NCBI GenBank assembly: GCA_026785865.1
Contig: JAJAZG010000117.1
Location: forward strand, 1-10,246
Length of the DNA: 10,246 bases
Direction of reading: 5' to 3'
DNA from: Pseudanabaena sp. CAN_BIN31
GTDB taxonomy: Bacteria > Cyanobacteriota > Cyanobacteriia > Pseudanabaenales > Pseudanabaenaceae
Shown here: piece after piece, positions 1-7,057 of the stretch
Numbering within the stretch: position 1 is the stretch's first letter
How the letters are laid out: every line of letters starts with the position of its first letter
Translations under genes and position numbers: made by a program
The notes under the pieces: model-generated
What the model was told of the DNA's origin: nothing
Database searches by the model: none
What the model saw: only the letters and a program-made list of their open reading frames with translations

Positions 1-1
1 A

Positions 2-91
2 CCTGATTCATATCAACCTGATTCTAAGGGCAATCCCAATAGTTCCACAGCCTTTGAGCAATTTGCTAATAGCTTCGCACTCATTTCGTAA
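2..91 (+). CDS. Possible 3' end of an unidentified + strand gene
   Basis: From the window edge one frame stays open for 29 codons, starting PDSYQPDSKGNPNSS and ending FANSFALIS before TAA at 89-91. The stop lies 16 bp from the stop of the convergent amidohydrolase gene, which is the spacing expected of two converging genes. The residues are polar and Ser/Asn-rich, with no motif I recognise. A second + frame is also open to about position 104 and would encode a less protein-like, Ile/Leu-rich stretch. An open run this short can occur by chance, so the call is weak and rests on position and composition only. Confidence 0.3.
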   Translation, partial: PDSYQPDSKGNPNSSTAFEQFANSFALIS

Positions 92-107
92 ATTTTCTTT
101 TTAAAAT

Positions 108-1328
108 CTAGCCCAAAAACTTCTCAACACAACGAGTGAAGATTTCTACACCCGTCGCCAGAGCCACTTCATCAAAATTGAATCGAGGATGATGGTGTGG
201 ATAGGCTAGCCCCTTGTCAGGATTAGCAGAACCGAGGAAGAAATAACAACCTGCCACAGTTTCCAAAAAGAAAGATACATCCTCACCGCCCATCGTTTGA
301 CATTCAGGAACGATTCCTGCGGGAGTTTCGATTACGGTTTCGGCAACCGAGCGAACTAACTCTGCGATCGCGCGATCGTTAATCACAGGTGGATAGAGCT
401 TGGTGTATTTCAATTCGTAACTCGCACCATGTGCCGCACATACACCAGCGATCGCCTCTTCCAAACGCGATATTAATTTTGCGCCAACTTCAGGATTGAA
501 AAACCGCACCGTGCCACTAATTCGCGCTGAATTAGCAATGACGTTGGTAGCCGAACCAGCATGAAATTCACCGATGCTAATTACGGCAGATTCGAGTGGG
601 CTGACATTGCGGGAGACAATGGAATGAATGGTATTTACTACTTGAGAAGCCACCAAAATTGAATCAATCGTTTGATGGGGAAGCGCACCATGTCCACCGC
701 GTCCGATAATTTTGCAATGGAAATAGTCCGTTGCTGCCATTAATGCTCCTGATCGCACACCGACCGTGCCAAGGGGCAGACTATTCCACAGATGTAGACC
801 GATCAGTGCATCAACTTTCGGATTTTCTAATACTCCCGCCTCGATCATTGGTTTTGCGCCACCTGGGCCTTCTTCGGCTGGCTGAAAAATAATTTTCACA
901 GTTCCACTAAAGTCTTCGCGATGTTCCCAGAGATATCGTGCCGTACCGATCGCGATCGCTGTATGTCCATCATGACCGCAGGCGTGCATCAGCCCGTCAA
1001 TTTGCGATTTATAACTAACGATATTTTCTTCTTGAATCGGTAACGCATCCATATCAGCACGGATGGCTAAAACTTTGTTGTGTGTACTCTGTTTTTTGCC
1101 AGTAATTGTGGCGACAATGCCTGTTTTGGCGATCGCTGTTTGATGAGGAATACCCCACGCAGTTAATTTTTCGGCGATCGCGGTCGATGTGCGCCGTTCT
1201 TGAAAACCCAATTCAGGAAAGCGATGGAAATCCCTACGCCACTGGACGAGGCTAGGTTGCAGTTCGAGAATATCGCCGCGAATCTGAAAATTAGTATGCG
1301 TGGGTGAGGCAGTGGTGGCAAAAGACAT
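108..1328 (-). CDS. M20 family amidohydrolase (N-acyl-amino-acid / IAA-amino-acid hydrolase-like)
   Basis: A 406-residue metallopeptidase-family enzyme predicted to hydrolyse amide bonds of N-acylated amino acids; family members act on hippurate, indole-acetyl amino acids or N-acetyl amino acids, and the substrate cannot be read from sequence. Visible M20D motifs in order: RRDFHRFPELGFQE (31-44), DMDALP (92-97), HACGHDGHT (115-123) with metal-binding Cys117 and His119, QPAEEGPGG (149-157) with the catalytic/ligand Glu pair, LIGLHLW with His179, the dimerisation (lid) domain with GGHGALPH (211-218), MGGEDVSFF (346-354), and a C-terminal PHHHPRFNFDE (377-387) supplying the last His ligand. Length is normal for the family and all ligands are present. 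There is no signal peptide, so it is cytoplasmic. The start is ATG at 1326-1328 without a clear Shine-Dalgarno (SD) sequence. It begins 32 bp after the gvpF-like stop and is probably the last gene of that transcript. Confidence 0.93.
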   Translation of the reverse strand: MSFATTASPTHTNFQIRGDILELQPSLVQWRRDFHRFPELGFQERRTSTAIAEKLTAWGIPHQTAIAKTGIVATITGKKQSTHNKVLAIRADMDALPIQEENIVSYKSQIDGLMHACGHDGHTAIAIGTARYLWEHREDFSGTVKIIFQPAEEGPGGAKPMIEAGVLENPKVDALIGLHLWNSLPLGTVGVRSGALMAATDYFHCKIIGRGGHGALPHQTIDSILVASQVVNTIHSIVSRNVSPLESAVISIGEFHAGSATNVIANSARISGTVRFFNPEVGAKLISRLEEAIAGVCAAHGASYELKYTKLYPPVINDRAIAELVRSVAETVIETPAGIVPECQTMGGEDVSFFLETVAGCYFFLGSANPDKGLAYPHHHPRFNFDEVALATGVEIFTRCVEKFLG

Positions 1329-1360
1329 GAATTTGTGAAGTATTGACTATTAAACCGATT

Positions 1361-2056
1361 TTAATTCAAAAAATGATAGGGCGGTAAAGCTTGACTCCAA
1401 GCGATCTGCCAATGGGAATGTTCCGCTTCCCACGATCGCAAGGTTATTTGTAATTGCTCAACCTGCGATCGCGGCAACAATGCATAAACGCGCACATCCT
1501 CTGAGCCTTGAGTTTCGACATGTTGAAATTCAGGTTTATAGATTTCAGAATTTAAGTTGTCAGTTATGACTTGTCGATAAGTGATGACCTCCTCTTGTAA
1601 TTGCGATCGCCATTGTTCTTGTTGTAGATATTGCGATCGCTTAGCGAGGAGATAATCTTTGCCCTTAAGGTTCGCCGCCGCTTCCACTTTTGACGCGATC
1701 GCCGATCCCGTAATCAAAAACTCGGCATAGCCATCTAGTCTCTCTAAACTTGCGAATAACTTTTCGGATTCTGCTTCTAAATAAGTTTCTAAAGCTTCAA
1801 TAGAAACAAACGCCGTCCCGAATCGCAAGGGTAATAAAGTGCGATCGTTGAATAAATCACAAATTAGGCGATCATGATGCACGATCGCTTGCATAAGTGA
1901 TTGCTCTGGCAAAAGTTTCAGCGCTTCGATATCCACATCAGGCTCGATCGCCGCAATCAGGCGATCGGACTGCAAATATTGAATTGGCTTACCCGTAAGT
2001 CCCAACGGCAAATCTTCTGGAGCAGGCGCAAGTAAAATCGCAAAGGTATAAATCAT
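1361..2056 (-). CDS. gvpF: GvpL/GvpF family gas-vesicle protein
   Basis: A 231-residue protein with the diagnostic GvpL/GvpF blocks: N-terminal MIYTFAILLAP strand, HHDRLICDLF (60-69), LLPLRFGTAF (74-83), GKDYLLAKR (132-140) and the terminal PPYHF motif (225-229). Family members are accessory or minor proteins needed for gas-vesicle assembly; GvpF is known to bind the major shell protein GvpA. Residues 140-175 are Gln/Glu-rich and probably helical. The start ATG overlaps the stop of the upstream DUF1997 gene by 4 bp (ATGA), which suggests translational coupling. No gvpA, gvpN, gvpJ or gvpK lies in the window, so this copy is outside a recognisable gas-vesicle cluster. F and L types cannot be separated with certainty, so the symbol is tentative. 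It may have a role other than vesicle assembly. Confidence 0.85.
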   Translation of the reverse strand: MIYTFAILLAPAPEDLPLGLTGKPIQYLQSDRLIAAIEPDVDIEALKLLPEQSLMQAIVHHDRLICDLFNDRTLLPLRFGTAFVSIEALETYLEAESEKLFASLERLDGYAEFLITGSAIASKVEAAANLKGKDYLLAKRSQYLQQEQWRSQLQEEVITYRQVITDNLNSEIYKPEFQHVETQGSEDVRVYALLPRSQVEQLQITLRSWEAEHSHWQIAWSQALPPYHFLN

Positions 2057-2844
2057 CTTCTCAATTTAACCTGTTTAGGAACTTTGATTCCGTGCGTCTT
2101 ATGGAAGTCATCTTGCACTTTCGCAGTCAAGCTTTTAGAAACACGTTGCACAATAAAGCCGAGCACACTATCACCTGTTTTTTGAATCAAATCCGTGCCC
2201 ATTTTTTTGACATAGCCAGGAAAATGGAGTGAAACCGTGAGATGCAAATCCCATTCAATAGCAGTGATTAATGGATCACCTCCTAATTTTTCACCTGCTC
2301 TTAATTCCAAAGTTTTCTCCTCTAAGCGCATCTCCGCTTGAAAATCCACCTCATATTTCTGTGGCTCTTGATCGGGAATGGGAATCGTCACAATTGCATA
2401 AACACAATTCTCATCGGGCGGCAGCAAATTTAGCCCCACCCTTGCATCAACTTTAAAACTCAAGGCTCCGACTTGACCAATTCCCATCGCATAGCCAGTT
2501 TCGCCGATCGCATCAGCTTTAAACGGATGAGCGCAACGCTTAAACCAGCCCTGATGAGCATCCAAATATTTCATCACCGTTTGTTTATCGGCAAATAGAT
2601 CCATATTGCCAATGTAATGATTACGAAAATGTCTGAACCCATCAGTTGGTTTAGGTTCTTGAGTCAAACCTTGTTTTTGCTCGGTTTCAGCATCAGGATC
2701 TTGAAGATCGTACTGTGAGTCATCACCATCGCCATATTCAGCCAGCATGGCGGCTTCCTGTTCAGGTGTTAACCCAAAATCCGAGTCATCGTCCCCCGAA
2801 GTGAAATCTAGATTTGCAGGCGATCGCGTTGGTTCTTGCTGCAT
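2053..2844 (-). CDS. DUF1997 domain protein with acidic N-terminal extension
   Basis: A 263-residue protein found in cyanobacteria and plastid-bearing organisms; its biochemical role is not known to me. Residues 1-66 are very acidic and low in complexity (runs of Asp, Glu and Gln), probably disordered. From about residue 75 onward the sequence fits DUF1997, a ligand-binding-like SRPBCC-type fold: HYIGNMDLFADKQTVMKYL, WFKRCAHPF, an alternating beta-strand pattern through 110-205, then a basic amphipathic C-terminal helix ending in VPKQVKLRR. The start ATG at 2842-2844 has an AGGA SD (complement of 2853-2856) at 8-nt spacing. It is the first gene of a minus-strand run followed by the gvpF-like gene, with a 4-bp overlap, and it is divergent from the membrane protein at 2938. 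The operon link to gvpF might mean a role in cell-envelope or vesicle physiology, but that is speculation. Confidence 0.8.
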   Translation of the reverse strand: MQQEPTRSPANLDFTSGDDDSDFGLTPEQEAAMLAEYGDGDDSQYDLQDPDAETEQKQGLTQEPKPTDGFRHFRNHYIGNMDLFADKQTVMKYLDAHQGWFKRCAHPFKADAIGETGYAMGIGQVGALSFKVDARVGLNLLPPDENCVYAIVTIPIPDQEPQKYEVDFQAEMRLEEKTLELRAGEKLGGDPLITAIEWDLHLTVSLHFPGYVKKMGTDLIQKTGDSVLGFIVQRVSKSLTAKVQDDFHKTHGIKVPKQVKLRR

Positions 2845-2937
2845 GATAAATATCCTAAAACTGCTTATGCGCTAGTTGTTAACTATTTCCATCATATTCC
2901 ATCATAATAGTCTTAGAAGTTCGATAAGAGAAAGCAT
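2845..2937. promoter_or_regulatory. Divergent promoter region between the DUF1997 and membrane-protein genes
   Basis: A 93-bp spacer separates two divergent starts, so it should hold both promoters. For the + strand gene a candidate sigma-70 pair is TTAACT (2879-2884) and CATAAT (2903-2908) with an 18-bp spacer, giving a short leader. For the minus strand only A/T-rich TATTAT/TATGAT-like hexamers are visible, without a convincing -35. A perfect tandem repeat of TTCCATCATA occupies 2887-2906, between and partly over the candidate + strand boxes, and could be a regulator site. Confidence 0.45.
2887..2906 (+). repeat. Tandem 10-bp direct repeat in promoter spacer
   Basis: TTCCATCATA occurs twice head to tail (2887-2896 and 2897-2906). 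A 10-bp period places both copies on the same face of the helix, the usual geometry of direct-repeat regulator sites. No known regulator is assigned. Confidence 0.5.
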
Positions 2938-4233
2938 ATGGCTCCGCGTACAGCAGTGATGGAAGCCGTCGAAAAACTCAACTATCGAGTCACGATAGGC
3001 GATGTGGCGGCACAGTCTGGACTTGATCTAAATACAGCACAACGCGAAATCTTAGCGCTTGCTTCGGAGACGGGTGGCAATATCCAAGTTGCCGAGTCGG
3101 GCGAAGTTGCTTATAAGTTTGCACCAGATTTTCGGCAAATCCTTGTCAGTCGTTCATTTTGGCTACAAGTCAAAGAGTCGCTCAAAGGCGTATGGAAATG
3201 GGCGTTTTACGCGATTCGTATTTCTTTTGGCATTTTGCTAGTTGCCTCAATTTTGATTGTGGTACTTGGCATCATTGCCGCCACAATCGCCTTGAATAGT
3301 CAAAAAAGTGATAACGATCGCGACGATCGCCGTAGCGACAATCGCGGCGGTGGTGGATTTTTCTTCTTAGGCGGTTGGGGCAATCCCTTCGGCAACCCAT
3401 TCATCATGTTTGCGCCCGACTATTACGAGCCGCAACGATTGCGCCAGCGTGATCCCAATGAAATGAACTTTTTAGAAAGTGTATTTTCATTTTTGTTTGG
3501 CGATGGCAACCCCAACGCCGATCTAGATGAACGCCGTTGGCGCGAGATCGCCTCGATGATCCGCAGTCATAATGGCGTTGTCATCGCTGAGCAAATTGCG
3601 CCATACCTCGATGAAACTAGCCGTCTAGAGGGTGACGAATATTTTGTGATTCCCGTATTGTCAAAATTCAACGGTTTTCCCGAAGTCAGCGACGCTGGAA
3701 CCCTTGCCTATAAATTCCCAGAGCTGCAAAAAGTTGCCTCTGAGCGCAAAGCTAAAACTAGCAGTGCTTATTTACAAGAAAAAATCTGGAAATTTAGCCA
3801 AGCTCCTCAAGGCAAGATTGCTCTATCGATTGGTTTAGGCGTTTTTTATCTAGTTTCAGCATTAGTGCTAAGCAACTTACTTCAAAATCCTAGACTAGCG
3901 ACCACATTAAATTCAGGCGGATTTTTGGGTTTAGTTAACGCATCTATGGGCTTTTTGCTTGGCTATGCCGTGTTATTCCTATCCACCCCTGCGGTGCGCT
4001 ATTTTGTCTTGAAATATTTGAATCGCGGGATCGGCGATCGCAACCAAAAACGGTTCATCAATGCAGAAAAATTGCAAAAGCCATCGACAACTCTTCGCGA
4101 AAAGCTAGATTTTGCGCGTACCTTTGCCACCAAGCAAGAGGTCATCGATCAAAATAATCTTGCTTACACTACTGAGGAGGATTTGGCAGATCAAGAGTAT
4201 AAAAAAATGCTTAAAGAAAATAAGCAGGGGTAG
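2938..4233 (+). CDS. Cyanobacterial membrane protein with two winged-helix-like modules (unknown function)
   Basis: A 431-residue protein to which I cannot give a named function. Residues 5-62 look like a small winged helix (VTIGDVAAQSGLDLNTAQREI, then a wing ending GEVAYKF). A membrane segment follows at about 91-118. Then come a charged linker (DNDRDDRRSDNRG, 125-137), a Gly/Phe/Pro-rich stretch (138-165) and a second module at about 200-262 that begins HNGVVIAEQIAPYLDE and ends GTLAYKF, so it resembles the first. Two more hydrophobic segments lie at about 293-314 and 328-350, followed by a basic then acidic cytoplasmic tail. The start ATG at 2938 has only a weak GAGAAAG SD. The gene stands alone on + and converges on pstB across a mobile element. 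Winged-helix modules without an obvious acidic or basic DNA-binding face may mediate protein contacts instead. It looks like a conserved cyanobacterial family, which a profile search would settle. Confidence 0.75.
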   Translation: MAPRTAVMEAVEKLNYRVTIGDVAAQSGLDLNTAQREILALASETGGNIQVAESGEVAYKFAPDFRQILVSRSFWLQVKESLKGVWKWAFYAIRISFGILLVASILIVVLGIIAATIALNSQKSDNDRDDRRSDNRGGGGFFFLGGWGNPFGNPFIMFAPDYYEPQRLRQRDPNEMNFLESVFSFLFGDGNPNADLDERRWREIASMIRSHNGVVIAEQIAPYLDETSRLEGDEYFVIPVLSKFNGFPEVSDAGTLAYKFPELQKVASERKAKTSSAYLQEKIWKFSQAPQGKIALSIGLGVFYLVSALVLSNLLQNPRLATTLNSGGFLGLVNASMGFLLGYAVLFLSTPAVRYFVLKYLNRGIGDRNQKRFINAEKLQKPSTTLREKLDFARTFATKQEVIDQNNLAYTTEEDLADQEYKKMLKENKQG

Positions 4234-4385
4234 ATAACTATGGCGATCGCAACTTCTCGATCACAGGTAAAAATATGATGAGAATGCGATCGCCCCTCAC
4301 AGATGTTTAGGTATAGCTACATTACGCAATTAGCTTGTCATATTCTGAGTGAGTGCTAGATGAATGCGAGATGGATATTACATAA

Positions 4386-4537
4386 CTCATCTTACGCAGA
4401 AGTTTCCAAGACCCTCACCCCTAGCCCCTCTCCCTGAGGGAGAGGGGAACAAGAGAATATTTACATCTTACTCCCCCTCGCCCCTAGGGAGAGGGGGCTG
4501 GGGGGTGAGGGCAGCTTTTCTGTCTGCGTAACATCAG
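4386..4537. mobile_element. 152-bp miniature inverted-repeat element (type A) with 8-bp TSD
   Basis: The ends are 15-bp inverted repeats, CTCATCTTACGCAGA on the left and the complement of CTGATGTTACGCAGA on the right, matching at 13 positions. The element is flanked by the perfect direct repeat TTACATAA (4378-4385 and 4538-4545), a target-site duplication. Inside, CCCTCACCCCTAGCCCC (4412-4428) pairs with a G-rich arm at 4494-4512, and two shorter hairpins lie between them, including CCCCTCTCCC/GGGAGAGGGG around a 3-nt loop (4425-4447). It has no coding capacity, so it must be moved by a transposase elsewhere. Lying between two gene ends, its stems could end transcription from both sides. A related, damaged copy is at 9133-9421. 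Confidence 0.85.
4425..4447. terminator. Strong hairpin inside type A element, possible bidirectional terminator
   Basis: A 10-bp perfect GC-rich stem with a TGA loop stands between the ends of the converging membrane-protein and pstB genes. No long T-run follows it directly on either strand, so intrinsic termination is uncertain; it might instead stabilise 3' ends. Confidence 0.35.
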
Positions 4538-4558
4538 TTACATAAAGCTTCTGTCTTT

Positions 4559-5341
4559 TTAACCTTTGCGTCCATTAATATAAGCTTGGGTAAGCGGATG
4601 TTGAGGTCGCTCAAATACCTGAGCAGTTGTACCCGACTCGATCAATGATCCTGCTCCATTTTGCACCCAAAATAGTGCAACTTGATCGGCGATACGATGG
4701 GCTTGAGCAAGATTATGGGTAACAATGATTAGAGTGTAGTGATTACGCAGACGGATGATTAAATCTTCCACTATTTCGCTAGAGATAGGATCAAGGGCGC
4801 TACATGGTTCATCCATTAATAATATTTCGGGCTGTAAGGCGATCGCACGGGCAAGACAAAGACGCTGCTGTTGACCACCCGAAAGGGATAGTGCAGGAGT
4901 TTTTAGGCGATCTTTGACTTCTTCCCATAGACCCACTTGCCGCAAGCTTTCTTCAATAATTTGGTCTAGGCGATCGCGCTGTTTGATGCCATGTTCGCGG
5001 AGGGGAAACTCTAGATTTTTGATGATTGACAATGGAAAGGGGTTCGGTTTTTGAAACAACATTCCCACACGGCGGCGGAGATCAACCACATTCATAGTTT
5101 GGATGTCCTTACTCTCTAAAAGGATTTGTCCAGTTATTTTGGTTTTGGGAGTTAGTTCAATTAAACGATTTAGACAATTAAGAAAGCTGGTTTTCCCACA
5201 TCCTGAAGGACCAATTAATGCCGTAATGCTATGTTTAGGGATTGCCAAATTAATATTTTGGAAAGCAGCTTTTTCAGCATAATAGAGACTAAGATCTTGG
5301 ATTTGAACTACAGTGAGATTGATGGCTAGGGACATGGACAT
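4559..5341 (-). CDS. pstB: Phosphate ABC transporter ATP-binding protein PstB
   Basis: The ATPase that drives phosphate import, attached to the cytoplasmic face of PstC/PstA. With the start chosen here it is 260 residues, the normal PstB length. Motifs: Walker A GPSGCGKT (44-51), Q-loop LFQKPNPFPLSI (Gln97) with the PNPFP typical of PstB, signature LSGGQQQRLCLARA (153-166), Walker B LLMDEP (174-179) followed by the PstB-typical CSALDPIS, and the H-loop VTHN. All catalytic residues are present. The frame is open further upstream to an ATG at 5387-5389, overlapping pstA by 34 bp, but those extra 16 residues have no counterpart in the family and no good SD. ATG at 5339-5341 or 5333-5335 is better, 14-20 bp after the pstA stop. 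It is the last gene of the arsR-pstSCAB operon. Confidence 0.93.
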   Translation of the reverse strand: MSMSLAINLTVVQIQDLSLYYAEKAAFQNINLAIPKHSITALIGPSGCGKTSFLNCLNRLIELTPKTKITGQILLESKDIQTMNVVDLRRRVGMLFQKPNPFPLSIIKNLEFPLREHGIKQRDRLDQIIEESLRQVGLWEEVKDRLKTPALSLSGGQQQRLCLARAIALQPEILLMDEPCSALDPISSEIVEDLIIRLRNHYTLIIVTHNLAQAHRIADQVALFWVQNGAGSLIESGTTAQVFERPQHPLTQAYINGRKG

Positions 5342-5355
5342 ATGTAGAAGATAAG

Positions 5356-6201
5356 TTAGAGAAGTTGCAGGCGATCGCGGCGAAACCATTCACCAAGCCA
5401 AGAGATAATGCTGTTGATCACGACTAGAATGATCACTAAAGTTAGTGCTGAAGCATAAGCATGGGATTCGCCACCTGAAATATTCATCGCAAGATCGAAA
5501 ATATGCACCGATAGCGCTCGCCCCGAATCAAGTAGAGAAGATGGCATTCGATCCACATAGCCACTGGTAAAAATCAAAGCCGCAGTTTCTGCGATCGCCC
5601 GACCTAAACCCAACAAGATCCCGACTACTAGCGCAGGCATCGCCGCAGGCAAAAGCAATTTCCATAGTATGGCGGTACGCGATAAACCTAAAGCGGCTCC
5701 CGAACGGCGATAGTCTTCTGGTGCTGACCTTAATCCCTCCTGTGTAGAACGAATCAAGATCGGTAAAACCATGCAAGCAAGGGTCAGCCCACCTGATAAA
5801 ATCGAAAACCCTAACCCCAAGGTTTTACTGAAAAAGGCGTTACCGAATAGTCCAAAGGCGATCGATGGTACACCTGCTAGAACATCTAAGCTCAATCGTA
5901 CCAAGCGACTAAAAACACTTGATTGGGAACTAAACTCCGCTAACAAAATCGCCGTCCCCACACCCAATGGGAAAGAAACTCCTAAGCACACAAGGATAAT
6001 TAAAGCCGTGGATATAAGAATTGGGGCAATTCCACCCTCACGTCCTGCATTTCGAGGAGTGGTAGTTAAAAATTGCCAATTAAGCTGACCCAATCCATGC
6101 TGCAAAATATCACTCAACAACCAGAACAAAGCTCCTATCACTAAACTCGCTACTAACCAAATCAAGATTGTCATAACGCGATCGCTATATTGACTATTCA
6201 C
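5356..6201 (-). CDS. pstA: Phosphate ABC transporter permease PstA
   Basis: One of two transmembrane subunits of the phosphate importer; 281 residues with about six hydrophobic segments. A first segment lies near 10-30, and the permease core includes the REGGIAPILISTAL block. The motif LAGVPSIAFGLFG follows, and then the EAA-type loop that contacts the ATPase (AALGLSRTAILWKLLLPAAMPALVVG), then GLGRAIAETAALIFT, all typical of PstA. The start is GTG at 6199-6201, overlapping pstC by 8 bp. GAGGT (complement of 6207-6211) lies 5 nt upstream of it, an ideal ribosome site, whereas the next in-frame ATG (6172-6174) lacks one. The SD is inside the pstC 3' end, consistent with coupled translation. Confidence 0.93.
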   Translation of the reverse strand: MNSQYSDRVMTILIWLVASLVIGALFWLLSDILQHGLGQLNWQFLTTTPRNAGREGGIAPILISTALIILVCLGVSFPLGVGTAILLAEFSSQSSVFSRLVRLSLDVLAGVPSIAFGLFGNAFFSKTLGLGFSILSGGLTLACMVLPILIRSTQEGLRSAPEDYRRSGAALGLSRTAILWKLLLPAAMPALVVGILLGLGRAIAETAALIFTSGYVDRMPSSLLDSGRALSVHIFDLAMNISGGESHAYASALTLVIILVVINSIISWLGEWFRRDRLQLL

Positions 6202-7057
6202 GTATTACCTCAGCGATCGCTACCAAACCTAAAATCAAAGCCATTAGCACCAAACCACTTACAAATAGCGCCGCACGATGATCGTCTACCGCATAAGCCA
6301 TCTCTAAGGCAATATTTGCAGTCAGGGTTCTTACAGGCGCAAATAGATTATTAGGAACTTGGACAACATTGCCGCAAACCATCAATACCGCCATCGTCTC
6401 ACCGATTGCCCGACCTGTTTCTAAGATCACACCTGTGATTAGTCCCGACTTCGCCGCAGGAAAAATCACTCCCCGAATCATCGCCCAACGACCTAAGCCG
6501 AGAGCCACTGCTCCTCGCAAATAAGCTGATGGTACATTCGCAAAACTTGCCTCCGCCACAAGAGCAATCGTCGGCAAAATCATCAGCGTCAAAATCAAGA
6601 TTCCTGCCAACAAACTAGCGCCGGGAGGATGTAGTTTACCAATCAAAGGAACTAAAACCACTAGCCCCCAAAATCCATATACTACCGACGGGATACCCGC
6701 TAATAACTCGATCAACCGTCGATAAATCTGAGCAATCATCGGTGAGGCATAGTACTGCATAAAAACTGCTGACAAAATGCCAAGGGGAGTGGCTAAACTA
6801 ACTGCTCCAAACATTACTAGCATCGTTCCCCACAGCATAGGCGACAGATTAAACTCCTGACTAGTAGGATGCCAAGAAGCATCATGAAAAAAGCGCGGCA
6901 ATCCAATCTTGTTTAGCAATGGCATTGCTTCCCAAAGAAGAAAGCCAAAAATCAGTAGCACGATCGCTCCCGATAGAACTGCCAAACTCCGTAGTCCCCA
7001 AACGAAGGCTTGCTCACGGTTGAATTGGAACAAAATATTGGGCTTTAACAATGTCAT
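6194..7057 (-). CDS. pstC: Phosphate ABC transporter permease PstC
   Basis: The second transmembrane subunit of the importer; 287 residues from the chosen ATG. Family features: a first hydrophobic segment with LLIFGFLLWEAMPLL, the periplasmic stretch with FFHDASWHPTSQEFNLSPMLWGT, LLAGIPSVVYGFWGL, and an EAA-type loop AVALGLGRWAMIRGVIFPAAKSGL followed by GRAIGETMAVLMVCG, all typical of PstC. The start is ambiguous. The frame is open to a TTG at 7082-7084 (71-bp overlap with pstS). An AGGAGG SD (complement of 7061-7066) lies 3 nt before ATG 7055-7057 and 9 nt before TTG 7049-7051. I place the start at the ATG, but the TTG has the better spacing. Either way pstC begins inside pstS by about 40 bp and is probably translationally coupled to it. 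Confidence 0.92.
   Translation of the reverse strand: MTLLKPNILFQFNREQAFVWGLRSLAVLSGAIVLLIFGFLLWEAMPLLNKIGLPRFFHDASWHPTSQEFNLSPMLWGTMLVMFGAVSLATPLGILSAVFMQYYASPMIAQIYRRLIELLAGIPSVVYGFWGLVVLVPLIGKLHPPGASLLAGILILTLMILPTIALVAEASFANVPSAYLRGAVALGLGRWAMIRGVIFPAAKSGLITGVILETGRAIGETMAVLMVCGNVVQVPNNLFAPVRTLTANIALEMAYAVDDHRAALFVSGLVLMALILGLVAIAEVIRE
6202..6211 (-). promoter_or_regulatory. GAGGT ribosome site supporting the GTG start of pstA
   Basis: GAGGT (complement of 6207-6211) stands 5 nt before GTG 6199-6201, inside the final codons of pstC. This is why GTG rather than the downstream ATG is taken as the pstA start. Confidence 0.7.

Larger units (their letters stand above)
4234..4558. other. Gene-free gap between convergent genes
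   Basis: This is a 325-bp spacer between the membrane-protein stop and the pstB stop. Its right half is the miniature element at 4386-4537. The left half has two HIP1 octamers in inverted orientation (GGCGATCGCA at 4242-4251, TGCGATCGCC at 4285-4294), which could pair across a 33-nt loop but follow automatically from HIP1 being palindromic. I see no coding signal or RNA gene. Confidence 0.7.

Noticed and set aside
364..1640. Many GCGATCGC palindromes as regulatory sites
   Set aside because: These are HIP1 octamers scattered through coding and non-coding DNA of cyanobacteria, here useful only as a taxonomic marker.
4242..4294. Inverted HIP1 pair as terminator of the membrane-protein gene
   Set aside because: The pairing follows from HIP1 being self-complementary; the loop is 33 nt and no T-run follows.
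5771..6088. 105-codon + strand frame opposite pstA
   Set aside because: It is the complement of a well-supported permease gene; the protein is Lys/Pro-rich and lacks any motif.
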